64,000 nucleotides of DNA from contig JAYPUA010000011.1 in NCBI GenBank assembly GCA_038133845.1, positions 21,125-85,124 on the forward strand. Reading direction: 5' to 3'. The notes under the pieces were generated by a model. That model had not been told where the DNA came from. It saw only the letters and a list, made by a program, of their open reading frames with translations, and searched no databases. Below, one piece after another: positions 54,073 to 62,551 of the stretch (positions are counted from its first letter, which is position 1; each line of letters opens with the position of its first letter). The DNA comes from JAYPUA01 sp038133845 (GTDB lineage Bacteria; SAR324; NAC60-12). The translations under genes and the position numbers were made by a program.

Positions 54073-54993
54073 ATGAGACGTTTTTGGATCCCGATTCTCT
54101 CCGGGATGCTCGCCTGGGTGCTGGGCCCCTTGACCGCGATGGCTCAGACCACCGGACACATGCTCGATCAGGTTGAATACCTCCCCGGCATGCCCAAGTC
54201 GTATGTGACCCTCAAGGGACAGTTCGACCCCGCACTTTTTTCACAGGTCCAGATTGAGACGGATGATGCCTTTGAGCGCTCAAACATCGTGATCCCCAAT
54301 GCCTTCATCAACAGTGTGATGATGAAGGACCGCAACTTTGGCGGATTCCCGGCAGATGGCCTGCTCGCTGCCCTGCAGATTCAGGAGCAGTTGAGCCGGG
54401 CCGATGACGGGCAGATCGAGTTTGCTGTCAACCTTGGACTGACGACCTCTGTGGAGTCCACGGTCGCCCTGGATCCGGAGCGTTCGAATGGTCAGCAACT
54501 GACCCTGGTCCTCATGGAGGTTCCTCGAAGGACCCCGGAGATTCCGGTAGCCAGTGAAGACAACTCTCTGGTCGAGCAAGGCTCGCTGCCCAGCATGGCC
54601 CAACCTGGCCTGAGCGCCCGGGAGGCGGTGCTGTTGCACCCGGTAGCCGCGCTATTTGCCTACCAGCCGCCCTTGCAGCTCAACCTGTCGATCCTCAACG
54701 CCTCCCCTCATGTGAGCGGAGCACAGCGGCTGGCCATCCTCCTGGAGCGTCAGCAGCGACGCGCTCTGGAAGATCGCCTGGGCATGAAACTGGCGATTCT
54801 GAACATTTCCTCTGTACGAGAGGACGTGAGCTTGCTGAAAACCAAGATCTACTTTCGACCAAACTTCCTCAAGGCCGCGCTGGCTCTGGCAGAGCTGATT
54901 CCTGGAGAACAGGTCGTAGAGCCGATGCCGCTGAGTCGGACCAACAAGATGGGTACGGATGTCGAGATTTATGTGGGAGAAAACTTTGAATAA
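54073..54993 (+). CDS. Exported protein with a C-terminal LytR_C-like domain
   Basis: 306 residues with a signal peptide (FWIPILSGMLAWVLGPLTAMA). The middle is rich in strands (FAVNLGLTTSVESTVALDP). The last 70 residues (MKLAILNISSVREDVSLLKTKI, then VVEPMPLSRTNKMGTDVEIYVG) look like a LytR C-terminal domain, a module of envelope proteins that often sits beside cell-wall or secretion factors. Enzymatic function is not evident. The next gene begins inside its end, so the two are coupled. Confidence 0.65.
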   Translation: MRRFWIPILSGMLAWVLGPLTAMAQTTGHMLDQVEYLPGMPKSYVTLKGQFDPALFSQVQIETDDAFERSNIVIPNAFINSVMMKDRNFGGFPADGLLAALQIQEQLSRADDGQIEFAVNLGLTTSVESTVALDPERSNGQQLTLVLMEVPRRTPEIPVASEDNSLVEQGSLPSMAQPGLSAREAVLLHPVAALFAYQPPLQLNLSILNASPHVSGAQRLAILLERQQRRALEDRLGMKLAILNISSVREDVSLLKTKIYFRPNFLKAALALAELIPGEQVVEPMPLSRTNKMGTDVEIYVGENFE

Positions 54994-56476
54994 GCACTGG
55001 ACTGCCCTGCTAATCGGGGGATGTGCATGGTTGACAAGCGTCCTGCCGCTTCACGCCTTTCCCGAGTATACCAGCCGGGAGAACGCCATTCGCCTGGCCA
55101 ACGTCATCAACCGCGGCGAGTTCAAGACCTTCCAGATCAACTCTGTGTTTGTCAAGAGCCGCACGGAAACCGAATACTACCTGCAGGCGCTGCTGGATGA
55201 CGGCTCCACCCGGGACTGGAAGATGGACCGGATCTACGAGTGGACCCTCACCGATCAACTCCGACTTCCCGGAAACCAAGCCCTTGTCTTTCCTTCCGAG
55301 GAAAGCACCGAGTTTGTGGTGCTGGACAAGAACGTCTTCCATCGCGAAGCCTTGCAGGCACGGGTCTATACCAAGGTGTTCGAGGAGCACGATATCCTGG
55401 AAGGGCGCAGCATCAAGCTGGCCATCAGTCGCTTCCGGATGCTTCAGCCTGGGGAAGAGAGCCGCTTTGCGACCGATGCCCGAGGCAACCGTTATCGCTA
55501 CGTGATCGAGCTGGAAAACGGCATGCGCGAGGTCCTTACCTATCCAATGGCTTACCGCCTGCTGGAGATTGGTGCGCTCAGCCCCGAGGTGCTCCCCGGA
55601 GACCGCATCCACAGCAAGACCTTCAAGGTCCGGGAGATGGTGGCTATTCCACGTCAGACAGAGGATGAACTGCGCAGCATCTACCGCTTTGGGGTGGAGG
55701 TGTTCTTTGATCGTCCCATGAGCCTGCGTCCGGAGATGTTCCCCTTCCAGGTTGTCGAGCAGAGCATGCGCGATCCGGAGACCGGACAACGTCGCAACCA
55801 GTACTACCTTCAGGTCTCCATTCCAAACTCGGAGAAATTGCGGGAAATTCCCGGATTCCGCTCCTTGGAGTACCTGCGCTATGTGGAGTTGGTGACCGAT
55901 GTCGAGCATCAGAAGCGCGTCTTTCTGCGGGCTCAGGTCAACCCGGACATTCTGGAGCTTCCCCCGTACATAGAGGTCACCGACCGGAACTCGATTGTGG
56001 TCTCGTTCTACACGGTGACTGACCAGAGCGTCGCACGCCGGCAGCAACTCATTGACACCCCCACGGCGCTCAATGTGCCTCGCTCCGTCATTCCCACCAG
56101 TGGAGAGGAAACCGAGTTTGAACGCTTTTACCTGCAGGCCGTGGAGCAGATCCGTGCGGCCCAGCGTCAGGCGGATGAACACCTGAAGATCAGCACCTAC
56201 ATCTCTGCGCTGGATACTCTGCAGGACGCCTCGGTTCGGGCGACCAACGACGCGCAGCTCACGCAATCGCTCAAGCAGCGCGACGTGCTGCTGAAGGTGC
56301 TTCCCGGGATGGTGGTAGAAAATGCCCAGCGCCAGATCCTGGAGAAGACTCAGGATGGGATCCTTCCGGAAAGCCTGCGTCAGGAGCTGAACCAGCACTT
56401 GGAGTATGTGGAACGCTACACCAGTGACGGACAGATCCTGCGCAAGATCGAAACCCTCCGGAACATCCTCCGCTGA
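54986..56476 (+). CDS. Exported protein of unknown function, downstream of the LytR_C protein
   Basis: 496 residues from the preferred TTG start at 54986, which has GGGAG 7 bases upstream and puts NKHWTALLIGGCAWLTSVLPLHA at the N-terminus as a signal peptide. ATG codons at 54959 and 54971 are in frame but give a poorer signal. The body alternates strand-rich and charged helical regions; the last 110 residues (FERFYLQAVEQIRAAQRQADEHL onward) are helical with coiled-coil character. No family recognised. It ends at a strong terminator. Confidence 0.6.
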   Translation: MNKHWTALLIGGCAWLTSVLPLHAFPEYTSRENAIRLANVINRGEFKTFQINSVFVKSRTETEYYLQALLDDGSTRDWKMDRIYEWTLTDQLRLPGNQALVFPSEESTEFVVLDKNVFHREALQARVYTKVFEEHDILEGRSIKLAISRFRMLQPGEESRFATDARGNRYRYVIELENGMREVLTYPMAYRLLEIGALSPEVLPGDRIHSKTFKVREMVAIPRQTEDELRSIYRFGVEVFFDRPMSLRPEMFPFQVVEQSMRDPETGQRRNQYYLQVSIPNSEKLREIPGFRSLEYLRYVELVTDVEHQKRVFLRAQVNPDILELPPYIEVTDRNSIVVSFYTVTDQSVARRQQLIDTPTALNVPRSVIPTSGEETEFERFYLQAVEQIRAAQRQADEHLKISTYISALDTLQDASVRATNDAQLTQSLKQRDVLLKVLPGMVVENAQRQILEKTQDGILPESLRQELNQHLEYVERYTSDGQILRKIETLRNILR

Positions 56477-56490
56477 ACGCCCGCTCCCTT

Positions 56491-56522
56491 CGCAATCCGG
56501 AACTTCCGGATTGCGTTCTCTT
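56491..56522 (+). terminator. Rho-independent terminator
   Basis: CGCAATCCGGA, loop ACT, TCCGGATTGCG: a perfect 11-bp stem, then TTCTCTT. It lies 14 bases after the stop of the exported-protein gene. Its 3' arm overlaps the -35 box of the tRNA promoter. Confidence 0.8.
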
Positions 56523-56539
56523 CAAGAGACTGATACTTT
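56511..56539 (+). promoter_or_regulatory. Promoter of tRNA-Pro
   Basis: TTGCGT, a 17-base spacer and TACTTT, with a predicted start about 13 bases before the mature tRNA. The -35 hexamer lies inside the terminator hairpin of the upstream gene. Confidence 0.55.
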
Positions 56540-56558
56540 TTAAGACCCCGCCCAACGT

Positions 56559-56635
56559 CGAGGTGTAGCGCAGTCTGGTAGCGCGCTTCGTTCGGGACGA
56601 AGAAGTCGGAGGTTCAAATCCTCTCACCTCGACCA
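56559..56635 (+). tRNA. tRNA-Pro (anticodon CGG)
   Basis: A full cloverleaf of 77 bases. CGAGGTG pairs with CACCTCG (acceptor), CTTCG with CGAAG (anticodon stem) around loop TTCGGGA giving anticodon CGG at 56593-56595, and GGAGG with CCTCT (T stem, one G-T pair) around TTCAAAT. Discriminator A and an encoded CCA end at 56635. It reads Pro codon CCG, which is frequent in these GC-rich genes. Confidence 0.97.
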
Positions 56636-56710
56636 CACTTTCCTCCTCAATAATCCCATTACAGTCAGATAGCTGCACCAAGATTTTGAGGGTGTGCCCA
56701 TCGGCCTGCT

Positions 56711-56846
56711 TTTCCTGCCCAGCGCTAAGCTAAATCGCACAGAAAATTATAACCCTTGCAGATGATGCCCCCAGTGGGTGCCTGATCGGCAGGAAACACG
56801 ACCCATTGAGAACGTTTAGGTGAATCCGTGCGGGTCAGCTTAGCGC
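56711..56846. repeat. Nested inverted repeats downstream of tRNA-Pro
   Basis: GCGCTAAGCT (56722-56731) has a perfect inverted copy AGCTTAGCGC (56837-56846), and TTTCCTGCC (56711-56719) pairs with GGCAGGAAA (56788-56796). The two pairs interlock rather than nest perfectly. The right arm covers the last codons of the next gene. It could be a structured 3' region, a terminator element or an old insertion scar. No integrase gene is near. Confidence 0.45.
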
Positions 56847-58429
56847 AACCCAAGGCGAGAGCGAGCTTCTGCCGGTGAGAGCGACTCTTCCAGGAACTGT
56901 CCGTTGCTCATGCGCATCCGCACTCCCTCGGCGTTGGTATAGAGCTGCACGGTTTCTCCATCGGCAGACTCCACCTCCAGTGCGTACACGGGCTCTCCGT
57001 CGAGGGTCTCCGGGACAATCCGGCTTCGGTCGGAGCCGAACTGCTGGACCAGCGTCTTCAACTCCTCAGTCTGTGCCTTGAGGCGTGTCAGCATCTGCTG
57101 CAGCTCGCCGGTGGTGAGCATGCGCTTGACTTCCCCCTTCCAGAACAGGAAGTAGGCTCCGGCTTGAGTGAAGAGGAAGTTGGCGTCCTTGCCCAGCTCT
57201 TCCAGAAAGCTCCGGGTGGCGCTGTTGCGTTCGGCCTCGCTGCCCTGAGTCAGAGCCATCAGCCGGGAGTCGTCCTGACGGGTTGAGAGGTCGAGCCCAA
57301 AGAGGTTGATCGTCTCCTCCAGCTTGATCTGCTGGGGATCCTGGGAGGAGGGATTCCGGGCGCTGAGAGTGTTTCCCTTGGGCTCAAACTTCAGCGGTTT
57401 GAGTGGCTGCTGCTGCACTCCGGGGACCAACTGCATCAGCAGGAACACCGCGACCGCAGCGACCCCGAGGCCAAGCGTCATCAGCAAGAGCGGCTTGAGG
57501 CTGGTTTTGCGTTCAGGGGTCCCCCCGACAGGAGCGGGTTCTCGGTCACGCTCCTGCTGTTCCTGGGCCCGGATGGCATCCGAGATGATTGGTTCCGGGA
57601 AAAGGGCCTGCAGCTCCTGGATGAGCTGGGCGTTGCGCTGCTGGACCAACTGGATCTTCTCCAGGAGCTCAAAGCCCTGGGTCCGGAGGTAGATCTGCTG
57701 AAGTTCCTGGACCAGCAGGCGCACTGCCGGATGAGGGAGTCCGGGAGGAGGAGGCTCCTTGAGGTAGCGTGCGCACCGCTGGCGGAGTTCGGCATCCAGA
57801 AAGATCCCGATCTGTCCCAACGCGAGCCACTGGTCTCGACGGAACAGAGGAGGTGCCAGAGGGATGTCCTCTTCACTGACCTCAGTTCCTCCCCGGGAAC
57901 TCTGTGCCTCTCCGGATTCTCCCTTGGCGGCCTCCTCGCGCTCGCGAGCCCGCTTGCGGCGTGCCAAGATCAGTTCCCACTGCTGCTTGTATGTCTTCCA
58001 CTCTTCACGGAAGGTGCCCCAGTAGCCTCGCAGGATCTCGCTTCCGGAGAAGAAGCGGTTGAACAGCTCGGCATACTGTACGTAGCCTTGCGGGTCCTTC
58101 TTGCGTACCTGAATGGAGAGTTTGCGCACCTTCTCCTGCAGCTCCTCCAGAGCCTCTGCCTGCTGTTCCACCCGGTTCCACTCGTTTTGGTTGAGCGGAC
58201 TCTTCCAGTCTTCAAGGATGGGAAACACCAGCAACTCCAGCCTGAGCATGTCTAAGAAGATCCGGTTGAGGTCCACGCTCCCGGAGGACGGGCCAGAGAA
58301 CGACTGAACCTGCTGCTGCACGACCTGCCAGGCGGTGGCCTGGACCTCGGACTTGCGGTCCGGGTCGATCAGCTCCAGCAGCTCATCAAAGCGCTCTCCG
58401 GTGATGGGAAGCAGCGGGGGAGTGGTCAT
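56840..58429 (-). CDS. Uncharacterised membrane protein, first of a two-gene set
   Basis: 529 residues. About the first 290 are helical and charged with coiled-coil-like stretches (WNRVEQQAEALEELQEKVRKLSIQVRKK; KRAREREEAAKGE), predicted cytoplasmic. One membrane segment follows (LLLMTLGLGVAAVAVFLLMQLVPG, near residue 320), then about 185 residues likely outside, with GEPVYALEVESADGETVQLYTNAEGVRMR near the end. No family recognised. The gene is separated from the next one on the same strand by 15 bases. Confidence 0.65.
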   Translation of the reverse strand: MTTPPLLPITGERFDELLELIDPDRKSEVQATAWQVVQQQVQSFSGPSSGSVDLNRIFLDMLRLELLVFPILEDWKSPLNQNEWNRVEQQAEALEELQEKVRKLSIQVRKKDPQGYVQYAELFNRFFSGSEILRGYWGTFREEWKTYKQQWELILARRKRAREREEAAKGESGEAQSSRGGTEVSEEDIPLAPPLFRRDQWLALGQIGIFLDAELRQRCARYLKEPPPPGLPHPAVRLLVQELQQIYLRTQGFELLEKIQLVQQRNAQLIQELQALFPEPIISDAIRAQEQQERDREPAPVGGTPERKTSLKPLLLMTLGLGVAAVAVFLLMQLVPGVQQQPLKPLKFEPKGNTLSARNPSSQDPQQIKLEETINLFGLDLSTRQDDSRLMALTQGSEAERNSATRSFLEELGKDANFLFTQAGAYFLFWKGEVKRMLTTGELQQMLTRLKAQTEELKTLVQQFGSDRSRIVPETLDGEPVYALEVESADGETVQLYTNAEGVRMRMSNGQFLEESLSPAEARSRLGLR

Positions 58430-58444
58430 GGCTCACGTTGACGT

Positions 58445-59212
58445 TCAGGCCGCGTGACGGCTGGATGGGTTGGGGTGCTTGCGCGTGATGCCCTCGATCT
58501 CTTCGCGCAGAGACGACTCGAGCAGCAGCAGCTCCTGCACAAACGGGCCGGCCTGCCCCCACTCGGAGCTGTTGTTGATGAACTCCGGAGTCAGCGACGA
58601 GGTTCCGCCGTACTCCTCTTGCAGGAGCTGCACCAGATCCAGATCCGGGTTCTTCTCGGCCAGCTTGATCAGCCGCAAGGCGCTGTCGAGTTCATCCTGC
58701 ACGCGTTGAAAGGACGCCTCGATCTGCTCCAGTTCCGCCGAGGTGAAGGGCTCATCCAGCTTTTTGCTCTGGCGGTCCAGGGCGAAGTCCAGCAGGCCGA
58801 CCCGAATGTTGTACTGCCGCGCCGTCTGCGCCAGGGTCTGGTAGAACCGGCGCAGTTCCACGTCATCTTGTGACTGAACCAGGTTTCGGCGCTTCCACCA
58901 GCGCTGCCAGAACCGGCGACGCTGCCGGTGAGTGTCCAGGTCGGACAGTTCCTGAGCAAGCTCTGCCAGCAACGCACGTTCCGGAATGCGCTCTCGGTAC
59001 CAGCGCCATCCCAGCCAGGGAAAGACCAGCCAAATGCCCAGCAGCCCCAGCCAGAATGGCCAGAAACGCTTGCGTCGATACACGCTCCAGATGCGCTGAT
59101 AGGCTGCCAGACAGAGATCCCGCTGACGGTCTTCCAGCGCATGAATGGTGCGCTCGGCGAGCGGACGAATGACCGCAGGCCGCTTGAAAGAGGGTGAGGT
59201 TGATGCTTCCAT
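58445..59212 (-). CDS. Uncharacterised membrane protein, second of a two-gene set
   Basis: 255 residues, transcribed first. An N-terminal basic, cytoplasmic stretch precedes one or two membrane segments with many Trp (FWPFWLGLLGIWLVFPWLGWRWY, near residue 50). A helical region follows (QRRRFWQRWWKRR; TSAELEQIEASFQRVQDELDSALRLIKLAEK) and an acidic end. No family recognised. Shared strand, 15-base spacing and similar helix-membrane layout suggest that the two products act together. Confidence 0.62.
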   Translation of the reverse strand: MEASTSPSFKRPAVIRPLAERTIHALEDRQRDLCLAAYQRIWSVYRRKRFWPFWLGLLGIWLVFPWLGWRWYRERIPERALLAELAQELSDLDTHRQRRRFWQRWWKRRNLVQSQDDVELRRFYQTLAQTARQYNIRVGLLDFALDRQSKKLDEPFTSAELEQIEASFQRVQDELDSALRLIKLAEKNPDLDLVQLLQEEYGGTSSLTPEFINNSSEWGQAGPFVQELLLLESSLREEIEGITRKHPNPSSRHAA

Positions 59213-59219
59213 GCTGGGA

Positions 59220-59375
59220 ATGAAAAGAGGATCCGTGGGCCGAAGAGATCACTATGCCAAAGAGCTCCCGGGCAAGCAATTCAATATCGCACGGTGGGTT
59301 GACCGCAAGGCTGCAGGCCAAGCTACGGAGTCCCCTCGCGACAAAGCGCTTGCCAAGGCCTCCGAACCTGCCTAA
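59220..59375 (+). CDS. Possible small ORF, 51 residues
   Basis: ATG at 59220, starting MKRGSVGRRDHYAKELPGKQ and ending ALAKASEPA before TAA; basic overall. It fills most of the gap between divergent genes. The ribosome site (CTGGGA) is weak and abuts the ATG, a second frame over the same bases is also open, and no family is recognised, so it may be chance. Confidence 0.22.
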   Translation: MKRGSVGRRDHYAKELPGKQFNIARWVDRKAAGQATESPRDKALAKASEPA

Positions 59376-59432
59376 TTTGAAGCGTCAGGAGCACGTCCTG
59401 GTGCGAACCTCATGCTTTCTCCAGAGAACTTC

Positions 59433-60275
59433 ATGATCCGGATTGTCAGTTGGAACATTCAATATGGAAAAGGAAACGACGGCCAGGTTCGTCTGGATCG
59501 GATCCTTGAGGTCCTGCAGGAGGGCGCTGCGGACGTGATCTGCCTGCAGGAGATTTCGCGCCACGACCCGGCGCTTGAGGGGGCCGATCAGCTGCAGCAA
59601 CTGCAGGCGGCCTTCCCGGAGCATCAGGTGTTTTGGGGGCCTTCCTGGGAGCGTCCGGGGGCAACTCCCGATCGCCCTTGCAGCTTCGGCAATGCCATCC
59701 TCACCAGCCTCCCGTGGACCCAGGTCCTCAGGCACCAGCTGCCTCAGCCTGCAGATGCACAGGCGTACTCCATGCCCCGTCAGGCGGTGGAGCTGTTTCT
59801 GCAGGGGACTCCCGGGCTGCGCATCCTGACCACGCATCTGGAGTTTTTTTCGGCCCGCCAGCAACTCGCACAGGCCGTGGCGCTGAACCTTCGCCAGCAG
59901 GAAGCCCGACTGCAGGCTCGAAACCCTTCACCGTCCAAGCCCGGAACCCCGTTCAGCGGATTGGACGTTCCGGAGCGTGCGGTGATCTGCGGAGACTTCA
60001 ACTTCGAGCCTCGCAGTGCAGCCTATGGGCGCCTGACCGATCCGGATGACGCGGGCGATCCTGTGTGGCAGGACGCCTGGGGCCTGTGCTTTCCGGAGCG
60101 AAAACACGATCCGACCTGCGGCGTCTTTCCCGACCCTCAGTGGCCTCAAGGGCCACACTGTCGGGACTTTTTCTTCCTCTCAGGACTGAAGGCCTCCGAG
60201 GTCGTGAACCTGGAGGTGGACTTGGCAACCGATGCCTCTGACCATCAGCCGATCTGGCTCGAGTTGGACCTGTGA
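59433..60275 (+). CDS. Endonuclease/exonuclease/phosphatase-family protein
   Basis: 280 residues of the EEP fold (DNase I-like). Metal and catalytic segments are visible: RIVSWNIQYGKG at the start (Asn), DVICLQEISRHD (Glu), ILTTHLEFFSARQQLAQ (His), AVICGDFNFEPRSAAYG (Asp, Asn) and TDASDHQPIWLELDL (Asp-His). Substrate could be DNA, RNA or a phosphorylated lipid or sugar. The ATG at 59433 directly precedes the first conserved strand; an ATG 21 bases earlier is also in frame. Coupled to a small lipoprotein gene by GTGA. Confidence 0.85.
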   Translation: MIRIVSWNIQYGKGNDGQVRLDRILEVLQEGAADVICLQEISRHDPALEGADQLQQLQAAFPEHQVFWGPSWERPGATPDRPCSFGNAILTSLPWTQVLRHQLPQPADAQAYSMPRQAVELFLQGTPGLRILTTHLEFFSARQQLAQAVALNLRQQEARLQARNPSPSKPGTPFSGLDVPERAVICGDFNFEPRSAAYGRLTDPDDAGDPVWQDAWGLCFPERKHDPTCGVFPDPQWPQGPHCRDFFFLSGLKASEVVNLEVDLATDASDHQPIWLELDL

Positions 60276-60499
60276 GGGGCTGGACCTTGATGGGACTGAC
60301 GCTGCTGCTGGCTGGGTGCACGAATTCAGGGCCGCCTTGGGACACGCGCGGGGTGGCCGGCTCTCGCTACCACCTGCAGTGTGAGGATGTGCCGCACTAC
60401 TGCTTCCTGCGGGCTCAGGAAATTTGCGGCCGGAGCGTGAAGGTGCAGCACCTCTACCTTGCCCCCGCCCAAGAGCAAATGCTGATCCGCTGCCGATAG
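60272..60499 (+). CDS. Small predicted lipoprotein
   Basis: 75 residues starting with GTG at 60272, overlapping the upstream stop. The signal sequence MRGWTLMGLTLLLAGC ends in a lipobox (LLAGC), so Cys16 should be lipidated. The mature part is about 60 residues with four further cysteines (LQCEDVPHYCFLRAQEICG and a C-terminal CR) that could form disulfides. No family recognised. Confidence 0.65.
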   Translation: MRGWTLMGLTLLLAGCTNSGPPWDTRGVAGSRYHLQCEDVPHYCFLRAQEICGRSVKVQHLYLAPAQEQMLIRCR

Positions 60500-60573
60500 A
60501 ACGCACGGGCTTGCCTTAAATTTGCATTGCCTCCAGGAGATTCGAATCCACTCCGCATGTACACCAAAACTTC

Positions 60574-61137
60574 ATGAGATCGACCCTTCTGCTTTTCCTC
60601 CTGCTCGCTGTAAGCGGCTCCTGTTTGCAGGCTGCCGAGCCTTGGCGTCTGCGCTTTCTGGTGCCTCAATCCGAGTCTGGGACCTTGGCGCTTGATGAGG
60701 AAGATCCGGTCAAGGCCAGCCGTGCCACTGGCAAGAGTGGGGTGTTGGTGTTTGGAAATGGATTCGGGGTGGGGATCACGAATGTGCGCACGGAAGGCAC
60801 CGTATCCGGCTCCTCCGGATACGTCAGCTCAGACAGCATCGACCTCTCCTACACCATTGGAGGGCGACTGAGCCTGACGCTGGCCGTGGGAGGCGTGACG
60901 GCCGGAGAGTCACAGATCCGCATCTCTGGAACAGACTACGTCACCGCTACAGCGGTGGGCAGTACAGGGATGATCCTCGTTGGGCTCCCGTTTTTGGGAG
61001 GCGAACTGCTGGCCGGAGCCCGCGGAGACTCTGTGGAGTTCAAAAACTATCGCACCGCAGGTTCTCCGGATCCGATTGACACTGTTGTCACCGCTTCTAC
61101 CAGACAGTTCATGCTCGGATTCGGTATAGTGTTCTGA
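60574..61137 (+). CDS. Small outer-membrane barrel-like protein
   Basis: 187 residues with a signal peptide (STLLLFLLLAVSGSCLQAA). The mature chain is rich in Gly, Ser and Thr with alternating hydrophobic strands (VLVFGNGFGVGITNVRTEG; LSLTLAVGGVTAGESQIRI; MLGFGIVF) and ends in Phe, the usual C-terminal residue of outer-membrane barrels. About eight strands are plausible. No closer family recognised. Converges with speE. Confidence 0.6.
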   Translation: MRSTLLLFLLLAVSGSCLQAAEPWRLRFLVPQSESGTLALDEEDPVKASRATGKSGVLVFGNGFGVGITNVRTEGTVSGSSGYVSSDSIDLSYTIGGRLSLTLAVGGVTAGESQIRISGTDYVTATAVGSTGMILVGLPFLGGELLAGARGDSVEFKNYRTAGSPDPIDTVVTASTRQFMLGFGIVF

Positions 61138-61198
61138 GCCGCGTCACGGCAAAAGTCTTCTCTCTCAAACCCCCCAGATACAACACGACTGGAGCCGT

Positions 61199-62047
61199 TC
61201 AGCTCTGGAAACTTTCCAGGATGTACTGTGGAAGCGCGAAGCTGCCGTAGTGCAACTCCGGAGTATAGAAGCGAGTGCGCACCTTTGCGGCCTCAAGGCG
61301 CTGCCGGAGGACCGACTCCGGCTGGCGACGATACTCTGGGTTCTCCGATGCCCAGCCAAAGGCCATGATTCCGCCCACGTAGGTTGGCACCGAGGCTCCA
61401 TAGAAGTGCACATCCCGAAACAGAGGCGTGAGTCGCTGATACGTGGTTCGCACCTCGTCCAACTGCAGATACGGCACCCCGTTCTGCGTGGCCAGGACTC
61501 CGGAGTCTCCCAGCAGCCGCTTGCATCCGGAGTAGAAGGGTGACGTGAAGAGCACCTCTCCCGGGCCTACCGGGTCGGTGGAGTCGCTGAGAATCACATC
61601 GAACGTCTCGGTGCAGCTCTGCACAAAGTCCACTCCGTCCTGAATGACCAACTCCAGCCGGGGATCGTCAAACGCGCCCTGCGAGTGGTTGGGGAGCAGC
61701 TCCTTCGCCATCTCCACGACCTTGGCGTCGATCTCCACCTGAGTGATGTGGTGCACCTCCGGATGCTTGACCACTTCCCGAAGCAGCCCTCCGTCTCCCC
61801 CTCCGATGATCAGCACCCGCTCGGCGCTTCCGTGGGCAAACAGCGGAACATGGGCAAGCATCTCATGGTAGACGAACTCATCGGCCTCGGTGGTCTGGAT
61901 GATCCCGTCCAGCGCCATCACCCGTCCAAAGCGCTTGTTCCGGAAGATCACCAGGTGCTGGTGCTCGGTCCGGTGTTCAAAGAGGACCTCCTCCACCTTG
62001 AACGACTGCGCCCACTCCGGATAGAGCTGTTCGTCAAACTGCTCCAT
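61199..62047 (-). CDS. speE: Spermidine synthase (polyamine aminopropyltransferase)
   Basis: Transfers aminopropyl from decarboxylated SAM to putrescine. The 282 residues include VMALDGIIQTTEADEFVYHEMLAH, the nucleotide loop LIIGGGDGGLLREV (about 79-92), VEIDAKVVEMAKELLP, DVILSDSTDPVGPGE with the catalytic Asp, and a C-terminal FYTPELHYGSFALPQYI. The ATG at 62047 gives the usual start; a longer frame runs into speD and is rejected. It overlaps speD by 14 bases. Confidence 0.95.
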   Translation of the reverse strand: MEQFDEQLYPEWAQSFKVEEVLFEHRTEHQHLVIFRNKRFGRVMALDGIIQTTEADEFVYHEMLAHVPLFAHGSAERVLIIGGGDGGLLREVVKHPEVHHITQVEIDAKVVEMAKELLPNHSQGAFDDPRLELVIQDGVDFVQSCTETFDVILSDSTDPVGPGEVLFTSPFYSGCKRLLGDSGVLATQNGVPYLQLDEVRTTYQRLTPLFRDVHFYGASVPTYVGGIMAFGWASENPEYRRQPESVLRQRLEAAKVRTRFYTPELHYGSFALPQYILESFQS

Positions 62048-62513
62048 GATGGCTCCCGACCGTCCCCCGCAGGTGCTGCTGAACCTCCACGCGGCTCGGC
62101 ATGAAGTGCCTCCGGAAAACATCCACCGCCAACTCGGGCTGGGCGTCACCACACATGAAGGCATCAAAGGCGGCGAAGCCTCGCTCTGGCCAAGAGTGCA
62201 CGCTGATGTGCGACTCGGCCAGCACCGCCACTCCGGAGATGCCTCCGTTGGGAGTGAAGTGGTGCAGGTGGATATGCAGCAGGGTGGCTCCACACACGTC
62301 CACGGCTTCCCGGAGAGCACTCTCCATCCGGGAAAGGTCATCCAGCTGGGAGGCATCCCACAGGTCGATGATCAGGTGTGTTCCGGCACAGGTCACCCCG
62401 TTCTTCACGGTAAAGTGGTCCTTGCGCTCCAATTCATCCTCCAGCGCGATCGGCTTGGCTAGCACTTGAGGAGCATAAACATTCTTGCCACGGTAAATGA
62501 TATTCAAAGCCAT
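62034..62513 (-). CDS. speD: S-adenosylmethionine decarboxylase proenzyme (class 1B type)
   Basis: Makes decarboxylated SAM, the aminopropyl donor used by SpeE. It self-cleaves between Glu100 and Ser101 in LAESHISVHSWPE, making a pyruvoyl cofactor at Ser101. His106 and Cys121 lie 5 and 20 residues later, the same spacing as Ser63, His68 and Cys83 of the Thermotoga enzyme. The 159 residues include an N-terminal extension of about 38 relative to that enzyme. The start ATG at 62513 follows GAAGGAG. The 100-N gap begins 38 bases upstream, so its promoter cannot be read. Confidence 0.95.
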   Translation of the reverse strand: MALNIIYRGKNVYAPQVLAKPIALEDELERKDHFTVKNGVTCAGTHLIIDLWDASQLDDLSRMESALREAVDVCGATLLHIHLHHFTPNGGISGVAVLAESHISVHSWPERGFAAFDAFMCGDAQPELAVDVFRRHFMPSRVEVQQHLRGTVGSHHGAV

Positions 62514-62551
62514 CAGAGACTCCTTCGTCAGAGAGTGAGAGAATTCAGTGG

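Noticed and set aside
56271..56681. Minus-strand ORF of 136 codons containing RGFEPPTSSSRTKRATRLRY
   Set aside because: This peptide is the antisense translation of the tRNA-Pro gene, a well-known false protein in databases.
59254..59436. Second 60-codon frame overlapping the possible 51-residue ORF
   Set aside because: It runs into the start of the EEP gene, is basic and low-complexity, and lacks a ribosome site; at most one of the two frames could be real.
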